64,000 bases of DNA from Adenophora triphylla var. japonica (Eukaryota; Streptophyta; Magnoliopsida; Asterales; Campanulaceae), in NCBI GenBank assembly GCA_022495995.1, contig JAFEMH010000989.1, positions 310,001 to 374,000 of the forward strand, read 5' to 3'. Positions within the stretch are counted from its first letter, which is position 1, and the number at the start of each line of letters is the position of its first letter. Below, piece after piece: positions 56,370-64,000 of the stretch. The notes beneath the pieces were generated by a model, which had not been told where the DNA came from, did no database searches, and saw nothing but the letters and a program-made list of their open reading frames with translations. Both the position numbers and the translations under genes were made by a program.

Positions 56370-59300
56370 AAAAATCAACCCCCCACATGGATTTTTGCCC
56401 TCCACTCCGGCCTCTTCAACACCATACTTTCATCCACTCCAAGTAAATTCATATCATTTTCAATTACTCTAATCCAAGTTTATTTGGGTCTTCCCCTACC
56501 CCTCGCCATTTTATCATTTCTCCACTGTTCCGGCCTCCTAACCGGTGCATCACTCGATCTCCTTCTCACATGTCCAAACCACCGTAGACGATTTTTCCTC
56601 ATTTTATCCTCAATGGGCGCAACTCCTACTTTACCTCTGATCATCTCATTCCCCAATCGGTCCTTTCTTGTATGACCGCACATCCATCGAAGCATACGCA
56701 TCTCCGCCACATTCATCTTATGCACGTGACACTGTTTCACGGCCCAACATTCGGTGCCGTAAAGCAATGCCGGCCTAATTGTCGTGCGGTAGAATTTTCC
56801 CTTTAATCTATTGGGCATGCCGCGATCACATAGAAACCCTGTAGCACTCTTCCACTTCAACCAACCTGTTTTAATTCAATGAGCCACATCTCCATCTAAT
56901 TCTCCATCCTTTTGAATAATGGATCCAAGATAGCGAAAAAACTTAGAAGCTTGGATAATATTTCCATCAAATGTGACCGCCCCTGCTTCCCTACTTCCAA
57001 CTCTGCTAAACTTACACTCCAAATATTCAGTCTTGCTTCTGCTTAATCGAAAACCTCGAGATTTCAAAGTGTGTCTCCACAACTCCAATTTACTTTCAAC
57101 ACCCTCTCTTGTCTCATCAATCAGCACAATATCATCTGCGAACAACATACACTTTGGTATATCATCTTGGACTGACCTCGTCAATTCGTCCATTATCAAA
57201 GCAAAAAGAAAGGGGCTAAGTGCGGAACCTTGATGCACTCCAATCTTTATAGGGAACTCTTCAGTCTTTCCAACACTAGTCTGTACACAAGTACTAACTC
57301 CATTATACATGTCCTTGATAATATCAATATATTTCTTTGAAACACCCTTCTTTGTTAATGCCCACCAAAGTACCTCTCTTGACACTTTATCATACGCCTT
57401 CTCCAAATCAATGAAAACCATATGCAAATCTTTCTTTTGATCCCGATATTTCTCCATGGTTTGTCTCATAAGATATATTGCCTCCATAGTCGATCTTCCT
57501 GGCATAAACCCAAATTGGTTATCCGAAATATCCACAATTTTTCTCAGCCTTTGTGCAATCACTCTTTCCCAAAGTTTCATAGTATGGCTCATTAGTTTGA
57601 TCCCCCGATAGTTGGCACAATCTTGGACATCACATTTATTCTTATACAAAGGGATCAGAGTACTCTTCCGCCACTCCAATGGCATTGTGTTAACTCTCCA
57701 TATCTTGTTAAATAGCGTTGTTAACCAAGAAAAAGAAAGACTTGATATAATTGTTTCACTTCAACAACTCAGCTAGCCGTGATTTCCCGTCCTTTTCCAA
57801 CGGTTACAGACATAATTTTTGTCCAAATGGATTTAAAAGCTCAACGAGATCTACATATGTAATATAACACATGAAATTGTATTTACATAGAACATTCATA
57901 TTAACCTAAATTAAATAGGTATACAAACACAGTTCATGTGTAATTATAGTGTTTTATGATATATTACCTAATGATAGATCTTTCTGCAAAAGAATATAAT
58001 GGATATCATTTGAAAAAAATAATCAAGGATATCATGAAAAACTAACTCTAATATCAGCAACTAAGAATTAATTTGACCAAAGATCTCGGGCCTTATCAAT
58101 GCCAGAACTGGATAGAGTTAATTGCATTTCTAACAAGCACCTGTGAGTTGCAAACTAGTACATAGTAACAGAGATCAAACAGTCACCTGCATAATTTTGA
58201 CTTTTTTCCGAAGATCATCAACTAATTTTGTCGTTGGCCTAGCCTGCAGCTCTTTCTTGGTCTCCTCAAGAGCAGCTTCCTGTTCATCATCAAATATGAA
58301 AGAAACTGAAAGACAAACCTAAACATGAAAACTTTGAGAATTTCTAGAAAATGGTCACAATATATGATCGATTGTCCTTCATTCAGAAGTGAATTTAATG
58401 GTTAACCCAACACTGCTACCAAAGAAAAATTAAAATGGGAGAAAGTTAAGCAACAAAACACAGTAATAGGCATACTTTTAGCTCACAACAACACTACGAA
58501 GAAACAGTTTATGTGAGGTATTTCTGCAGACTACCACAAGGTATTAATGCAGTGGTCGCACTACAACTTCCTAAAAATAACCTAAAACCAGGCAAATGAA
58601 TGCATATGTTTTCTTGTTTCATTAGATTGTGAAGAATCACAACTCCCTATGTATACTACCCACCTATAGAACTTCTGTCGCAAGCATTTTTTACCCTTAG
58701 CTAAACATTCAGGTTACTACTACTAATGCATCTCAAATTAGCATTCAAGCGTTGACATAGAACACCACTTGAAAACAATATCTGCTAATGGACGACTTAT
58801 ATTTCAAAAGTTATAAGATATCGTCTTCTTACTTGAAACTTAAGTTAAAGCAGCTACTATAAGATGCAACATACAATATAGAAGATAGTTATCCATTGTA
58901 AATGTAATGGTTTCAGAAACAGATACATTGATTAATGTAGGAATTGGAACTACTGGATGGATGGTAGTCAAGAGAAAGGTTGTACAGGAAATTTAAAATC
59001 ATGATTCAGGTAAATGATAGCATGGTATTATGAGAACATGAGCTAACATATTCCATGATTTTCATTTATTTGAGCATCAAACTTCTCAAAAGCCCCATTG
59101 AAACGGCACGCAACAATTCATATGCTTATTCCCATGTGTCTTATCCTAAAACAATGGATTACCCATGCAATGCAAAATGCATACCTTTTCTCTGATCAGC
59201 GCATTTAACTTCTTGATTTCATTCAAATACTGTTCGCGCTCATTGGATAAGGTGGTCTCAATATTGTGAAGTTCAATGTTTAGTTCAGAGATAATCTTCT

Positions 59301-62300
59301 CCTTGGCACTTAACGAATTCTCAAGTATAGTATTTGCATCTGCATTCTCACTACAACCAAAGAAGTGAAAAGTAAGATCACATAGACAACCATAAAGGGG
59401 CAAACCCCGGTGCGCCAAGCGCTCCCCGCCTTGCGGGGGTTGGGAGAGGGAACCATTTGCTAGAGTCTTCCCCTGACAATTGCCAAGAGGCTGTTCTCGT
59501 CAAAATATCAATAATAGTTGAAATGTAAATATACATTGAAACTGTATCCCAGATCAAATGCTAAGCAATGTTCTCGTCAAATGAACTCATAAAATGATAA
59601 ATATATACTCCCTCCGTCCCATTTTAAGGTTCAAAATTTTCCCAAAAGTTGTCCCATCTTAAGGTGTAAAACCCAAAATGGAAAGTTATTATTACTTCTT
59701 TGTTAGTGGGCCTCACATGTCATACTCACCACAATTATCCATTAACTATTCCCAATCCCACTTTCTCTCTCCTATCTCACTTCTTATACTCACAACAATT
59801 ACACCACCTACACTTTTTCTTAATTCTTGAACCCACTTTTTTTAACCTTAAGATGGGACTGAGGGAGTGTGTGTGTGTGTGTGTGCATATATATATATAT
59901 ATATTCCCTACGTCCCAATGTTCTAGCTACTTATTTCCTTTTTGGGCATCCCAATGTCCTTGCTACTAACCCAAAATGTCAATAGGACCCACTTGCCACT
60001 CACAACAAAAATCTCCCTAACCCACTTTCTCTCTCCTACTTTACTTTTCATATGCACAAGACTTACTTTTTCCTTAATCCCTGTGATTCAGTTTTAATAG
60101 CAAGAACATAGGGACGGAGGGAGTATATATATAGAGAGAGAGAGGGAGGGAGAGAGGATTCACCTGCTCTTACTTCCATTATCTTCGTTTGCTGTCTGTA
60201 ACTGGGATCGTAAATGTCCCTGCACATAAATTTATAAATTTGGTGAATCAGACATATTAAAAAGAACAGGAAAACTAGTAAAAGAAAAATACGAAAATTC
60301 AGTATACTACTGGCAAATTGATTCAACGCCTATGGTTCAGAATGGTGCCAAAGACAGATCACAATGATAAATGTACTCATCAAGACAATTGATACACTAT
60401 GACAGCTTGAGAGTTTTTAGTAATTAAAAGAGAAATTAGACAAGTTAAATGTGTTGGTAAGAGTTGATTACAGCAAAAAGATTAACAGCATTCATGAAAT
60501 ATTCTTTGGATATGACTAAAATATAAGGCCGATAACATTTGAAACTAGTATCATTTTTACTCTCATACATCTCTTTGGACTTGTACTCTTTACGGAGGTT
60601 ATTAAGAGGCCTTCTTAGATCATTGTTAGCAGGCAGAGTCCGGATTTCTTCACCTTTCTTCTATCACATGAAAATACCGTCTTAAAATTGAGGTCAGTCG
60701 CTTGATTGCTAATTCTGAAAATACAGGTGAATGTCTTTTGCCTTTCTCACCATATGCCTTTACGTGTGGATGCTGAGAAATCCTTGTGCTCTTTCCAGTC
60801 AGTGCCCAGTGCTTGTCTAGAATATATAATTTGGGTTTCTAGAAAGCTTGGGTAGGCCTGACATACACTAGTGGGCTGCTGCTTCGTAACTATTAGGAGC
60901 TTCACGGTAGTATCGCCAAAGCCTACAACATTTTGACTGCTTTTGAGATTTTTACGACAAGTCAACAGATGTTTCAAGAGTTTTAGGAGATGAGTAACTC
61001 GTAAGTACTCTTCCTAGTTGAGAGATAGGGCAGCAGTTGCCTTTGCTAAGAACTTTTGGTATAGAAGATATAAAATAAGAGATTCACCCTCTCCCATTTC
61101 CAATTATTGAGCAAAGCTCTCGTTATTTGCTCTAGTTTAGGCACTCAACCTTTTTTACCTCGCCGACTTCCCTGTTTGCAGAGAATAGAGAGTAACTCAT
61201 GGACTGACTTGTGTACAGTCTTTTGCTTTTCATTACATACTTCTGCATATTTCTTGTCTTCCTCTAAGAAACCCTCTATTGTAGCTACCAATTTATATCT
61301 TACTCAAAGAAATTTTTGTATAGCGTATAGCACAATAGCATTACTATTCAATACCCCCCAAAAATGGGAAAACATTAAATGAGGAATCTCATGTCACTCA
61401 AAATACTAAACATGATCAAACAGAAAATCTTGCAAACGTGAATGGGTGCAAAATCAGCTAAAAGCTTTATGCTAAAGTTAACGTTCCTCTGACCAGTTAA
61501 TTGAAGCAAATGTCAATAAAAGATAATGATATACTCAAGCCATTTCATCAACTGGCTTTCTCGCTGGTTTAAAAATACATCTGCAATTTATCAAGCATTC
61601 AAGAGGCACTATTTTGCTAGCGCAACTTGTGCTTGCAAGACAACAAGGAGTGAAAAATGCTAAACTTGAAAATCAATGCAAATCAATATTATTCAATTGA
61701 AAGCAACTTGCTTATTTTGGATTGGCATACATTTGGCAATTGGAAAGAAGGAAATGCTGGACAAACATTATTTTTGGAAACATAGTAATATGATTTATTA
61801 TATTTTGTTCAAAAAAACCAGAAAGTTGAGTGAAGCTTTCTCCAGAAGCTGTTTTTGTGAAAACCATATACCAAGAAACTTTGTTAAGAATCGAATCCTA
61901 AACACACAGCAAACTGACTTGAATCCAGAATGCATGGGAACAGAGTGTACCAGAGTATCTTAATATAAGACCTTAACCATCTTATAAAGTTCAACGAGCA
62001 GATGTTTCTCAAAGAAATTACCAACAACTTCTTGGCATACAGATACAAAGTAAACAGTCTGTTAACATAACAGCATCAGCAAGTTGGGCAGAAGTGTCAT
62101 ACAGATATAGGGAGCACGACATAACATAACATATGCATTGGCAAAGATTAACTTAATCAATTTACATGAAAACTAATACATAACTAAAATTGGGAAATTC
62201 AGAACAAGTAAAAAAAAAAAAAAAGGAATCCACCAAGTGAAAGAATGCAGTCAGAAAAAAACTTGAGGAACAAGTAATATACATTCTAACACTATATTTT

Positions 62301-63189
62301 TAAAATTCACCTTCTCCCTCTCTAGACTCAAAAGGCGAGTTTGAGCCCGTTCAACCTCATCCATTAGAAGATTGACCTCCGACTGCTTTGTCGCTCTCTC
62401 TTCCTCTGAAACAATGACCAGAAGTAAGCAACAACCGACGACAACTACAACTACAACAACAACAACAACAACAACAAAACCTTATTCCCAAAATGATTTG
62501 GGGTCGGCTAACATGAATCACCATATAGAATCGCTACACAGAAGAAGTAAGAAACGAAGAAAAAGTGAGATGGAAAAAAAATGAAAAGATGAAAAAAATA
62601 AAAAGAATAGAAAAAAATACAAAAAATAATAATATGAAAGCTAAGAATTTATTTAAAAGAAGAAATAAGTGTGAAGAAAAATAAGCGAAACCGGATTTTT
62701 TTTAAAAAAAATGGAAAGTAAGGTGTCAATATTTTCTGCGAGGATCCGTAAGGTGTGAAAGGTTTGTATTTGGTACGTCTTGGTGTAAATTCGTCTAAAT
62801 TGAATTATAGGCTAAAAATCAAAGTGAAATATTACCAGATTGAGCACGGAACTCAAACAACTGGCTCTGTGCAAGTTCGTGTAGTTTTTGCATATTGGAG
62901 ACACTATCCTGAGCTTGTCGTAACTGATCCTGCAACAATTGCTCCCTGCATCAATATAAAGGTAATTTCTTTTAATGACAATGCTGATAATGCCAGACAA
63001 ATATTATCACAAAAAAGAGTTGCACTAATGTAATAATTCTTTCTTGGTGGCATGGCAGCAGAGTAGGGTCAACCTTCCATGCCCCCAAATGTCATGATAC
63101 CTTTCTTTTAAAACCTCCATAGTTTTCTGATTTTCTTCTGCCAAACTCCGTTGTTTCATCTCTACAACTTCCTTCACTTTTTCTTCCAT
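51070..63189 (-). CDS. CASP: CASP golgin (CUX1/CASP family), 15 3'-proximal coding exons
   Basis: Exons, in coding order: 63189-63101, 62945-62836, 62405-62311, 60219-60164, 59350-59185, 58279-58187, 54351-54223, 53985-53866, 53526-53446, 53071-52964, 52844-52701, 52620-52519, 52060-51981, 51301-51209, 51130-51070. All introns are GT-AG and phases agree, giving 1527 bp: 508 residues and a stop. The product is a long coiled coil (MQKLHELAQSQLFEFRAQS, KEKIISELNIELHNIETTL, QQKLIQKLEDDILK, RDRFRARLRETEE). A C-terminal membrane anchor follows (RTFVFFYTIGLHILVFTCLY, with the Tyr and His conserved in CASP anchors) and a short tail ending LPHAL. CASP proteins are tail-anchored Golgi golgins, and Arabidopsis CASP helps tether Golgi to ER. 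The plant family is near 690 residues, so about 180 N-terminal residues lie beyond 64000. No frame damage is seen. Confidence 0.96.
51424..51639. mobile_element. MITE with long inverted repeats in a CASP intron
   Basis: About 60 bp at each end are inverted copies (TCTCATTTGGTTTTTGATGG and CCATCAAAAACCAAATGGGA, then TTTGACCAAATATTAATGTC and its complement). It sits between exons 51301-51209 and 52060-51981. The superfamily is unclear. Confidence 0.75.
53648..53747. mobile_element. Very short Stowaway-like MITE in a CASP intron
   Basis: A 100-bp near-perfect hairpin: CCCAAAATGAATGTCCAAGAAA against the inverse near the right end, with CTCCCCCGGCCC and GGGACAGAGGGAG termini and TA on both sides. 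Confidence 0.85.
54567..55953 (+). mobile_element. 5'-truncated L1-type LINE in a CASP intron
   Basis: The remnant encodes the C-terminal part of an L1 ORF2: IPINYLSLFRVPIRVANKIE, MRHFLWVEGGEGHKDHLVAW, GGLGLGNLVFRNISLVTKWL, LWHKVN, then GNGERIRFWEDHWIG. The zinc-binding reverse transcriptase-associated region follows (KFKVFAWSLVLNRLNTND, CVMCYCQSESHDHLFLHC). Frames shift several times. ATATTAC before (54560-54566) and after (55954-55960) is a likely short target duplication. It lies antisense to CASP in the large intron between exons 58187 and 54351. Confidence 0.85.
56190..57740 (-). mobile_element. RTE-clade LINE fragment in a CASP intron
   Basis: The minus strand encodes an RTE reverse transcriptase (57685-56876): MPLEWRKSTLIPLYKNK, NYRGIKLMSH, DNQFGFMPGRSTMEAI, FIDLEKAYDKV, GVHQGSALSPFLFALIMDEL and the catalytic MLFADDIVLI. 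One frameshift follows at about 56870, and then the C-terminal part (RPALLYGTECWAVK, RMLRWMCGHTRKDRLGN, RLRWFGHVRRR). The 3' end is GACCCCAAATTATTTTGGGA and a (TTG)n tail (56191-56216), diagnostic for plant RTE. A-rich low-complexity DNA (56270-56370) sits inside the 3' UTR. Possible imperfect target duplication: CTTGAGATAA / CTTGATATAA. Confidence 0.92.
57741..58186 (-). other. CASP intron sequence
   Basis: AT-rich intron DNA with no further recognised insertion. Confidence 0.5.
59395..59475. mobile_element. SINE-like GC-rich fragment in a CASP intron
   Basis: GGGGCAAACCCCGGTGCGCC and CCGCCTTGCGGGGGTTGGGA stand out from AT-rich intron DNA. They resemble the head of a tRNA-derived plant SINE family. 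No tail or target duplication is clear. Confidence 0.4.
59608..59867. mobile_element. Stowaway MITE in a CASP intron
   Basis: Ends CTCCCTCCGTCCCATTTTAAGG and CCTTAAGATGGGACTGAGGGAG form an inverted repeat. The right end runs into (GT)n and (AT)n microsatellites (59866-59903). Confidence 0.88.
59905..60123. mobile_element. Stowaway-like MITE in a CASP intron
   Basis: Left end TTCCCTACGTCCCAATGTTC and right end GAACATAGGGACGGAGGGAG are inverted. A (GA)n tract follows directly, ending about 25 bases from the splice donor of exon 60219-60164. Confidence 0.82.
60220..62310 (-). other. Large CASP intron without recognised elements
   Basis: Two kilobases between exons 62405-62311 and 60219-60164 contain no CASP exon and no transposon terminus I can identify. 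Exon phases on either side fit each other directly (phase 0), so no coding exon is missing here. Confidence 0.6.
62429..62542 (-). mobile_element. 114-bp RTE 3' end with 9-bp target duplication, in a CASP intron
   Basis: On the minus strand it consists of the RTE terminus (CATGTTAGCCGACCCCAAATCATTTTGGGAAT shortened to key text CCGACCCCAAATC) and a (TTG)n/(TAG)n-like tail. It is flanked by perfect AGAAGTAAG (62420-62428 and 62543-62551). It lies only about 20 bp inside the intron from the acceptor of exon 62405-62311. Confidence 0.88.
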
Positions 63190-64000
63190 CTGAGTTCATA
63201 TCAGAAATTAACATGAAATAAGAGGGAGAAATATCATACTAACAGACAATATCATCAGATGTCAAGCACGGATTACTCAAATCCCAGTTATTTGAAGAAA
63301 AAAAAGCTCATGAAGGAAAAGATAAGTACTCCAAATTGATTCTTCCAAGAAATACTCCTATCCAGTCTTTTTATCGGAGATTGAGAAGCGGTGAGGGCAC
63401 CGAGCAACTCATGATCTCTAATTAATTAAAAATGCTCAGTTTGACTTCTGTAATAAATACATAACTCAATGTAATAACACTTTAATGGTGTGCGCTATGT
63501 ACCAAGTTAATAAATAATTTATTTCTGAAAATTTAAACAATAATTATTTATTAGTGGAGTTAGTTGAACTTACACAGAGACAAAAACAAATAGAGCATGG
63601 TAGAGCCTAGAAAAAATGCTGAAAAAGATTATTGATAGATTTGATTTGATTTTACAAGATGTCTTTTAAGTCATAACCTTGCTGCTTACCACAGAAAAGA
63701 AAAGGACAAAACAAAAAACTAAGCTTGGCTTCGTTAGCAAGACAAGACCTGCATGCTAGGCGACGCAAACCCACCTTGTCAGAATTGACTTTGCATCTGG
63801 TTATTTTTCCTCCCCTTTTCCAATATACCACCCAAGTAAACATTGTTCAGTTTCTTTAGAAACAGAAACTTGCACGAACAATAATTTTCAAGACTATACT
63901 CGTCAATAGTCAAGACTTTCAATGATTCGACAGCTTAAGGTGTCTTCATTCAAGATCTGAATAAAGCATAACCTTTGTTTTCAAAAGCACATACTTTCCA
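63190..64000 (-). other. CASP intron at the right edge
   Basis: I find no exon here. The next upstream CASP exon (the region before MEEKVKEVVEMKQ) must lie beyond 64000. Small open frames in this stretch lack family features. Confidence 0.6.

Noticed and set aside
60580..61380. Additional CASP exon or separate gene in the large intron
   Set aside because: No CASP-like sequence is present, the neighbouring exon phases fit directly, and the open frames have no family features.

Overview
This is a plant nuclear genome window, almost certainly a eudicot. The evidence is Ty1/Copia and Ty3/Gypsy LTR retrotransposons with plant-type primer sites, Stowaway- and Tourist-like MITEs with CTCCCTCCGTCCC or GGGCCTGTTTGG ends, plant-type Helitron termini, RTE and L1 LINEs, a tRNA-type SINE, and one intron-rich gene encoding a plant CASP golgin. 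I cannot name the species. No rRNA, functional tRNA, CRISPR array or bacterial-type operon is present.

Layout. 1-6737: an LTR of a large non-autonomous Gypsy-like family, cut by a 5.77-kb Copia element with apparently identical LTRs but a broken pol (44-5811; 5-bp target duplication GGTTT). 6738-9200: decayed Gypsy integrase, 3' region and an antisense coiled-coil ORF. 9814-15441: a gag-only Gypsy element (TR-GAG type) whose gag is split by a 2.2-kb solo LTR (11233-13439; GGTAC). 15442-24076: DNA transposons and SINEs: a hAT-like element, Stowaway MITEs, a SINE with a 19-bp target duplication, two Helitron 3' ends that abut the same repeat, a probable solo LTR, and a full-length non-autonomous Helitron (21006-23724). 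24077-43773: a Tork/Tnt1-like Copia on the minus strand (ATGTG), interrupted by a 14.75-kb gag-only LTR element (26726-41473; CAACC) that has 1.72-kb LTRs, a partly duplicated gag and three minisatellite arrays before its 3' LTR. 43774-47512: a tandem segmental duplication of the Copia 5' half plus flank, joined through about 2.2 copies of a 183-bp satellite-like monomer. 47600-50785: an inverted repeat partner, Stowaway MITEs and a Tourist-like MITE. 51070-63189: fifteen coding exons, on the minus strand, of the 3' two-thirds of a CASP gene. They splice into one uninterrupted 508-residue frame, and the introns carry L1 and RTE LINEs, MITEs and SINE-like pieces. The 5' exons lie beyond the right edge.

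How it fits together. CASP is the only gene that looks intact. To its left the window is nested transposons, and many insertions can be ordered because their target duplications, and sometimes paralogous empty sites, lie within the same 64 kb. The least conventional material is: the two gag-without-pol LTR elements, one with a repeated gag N-terminus; a copy of the primer-binding motif inside their U5; GC-rich palindromes at about two-helical-turn spacing in the LTRs of unrelated families; and the duplication junctions.
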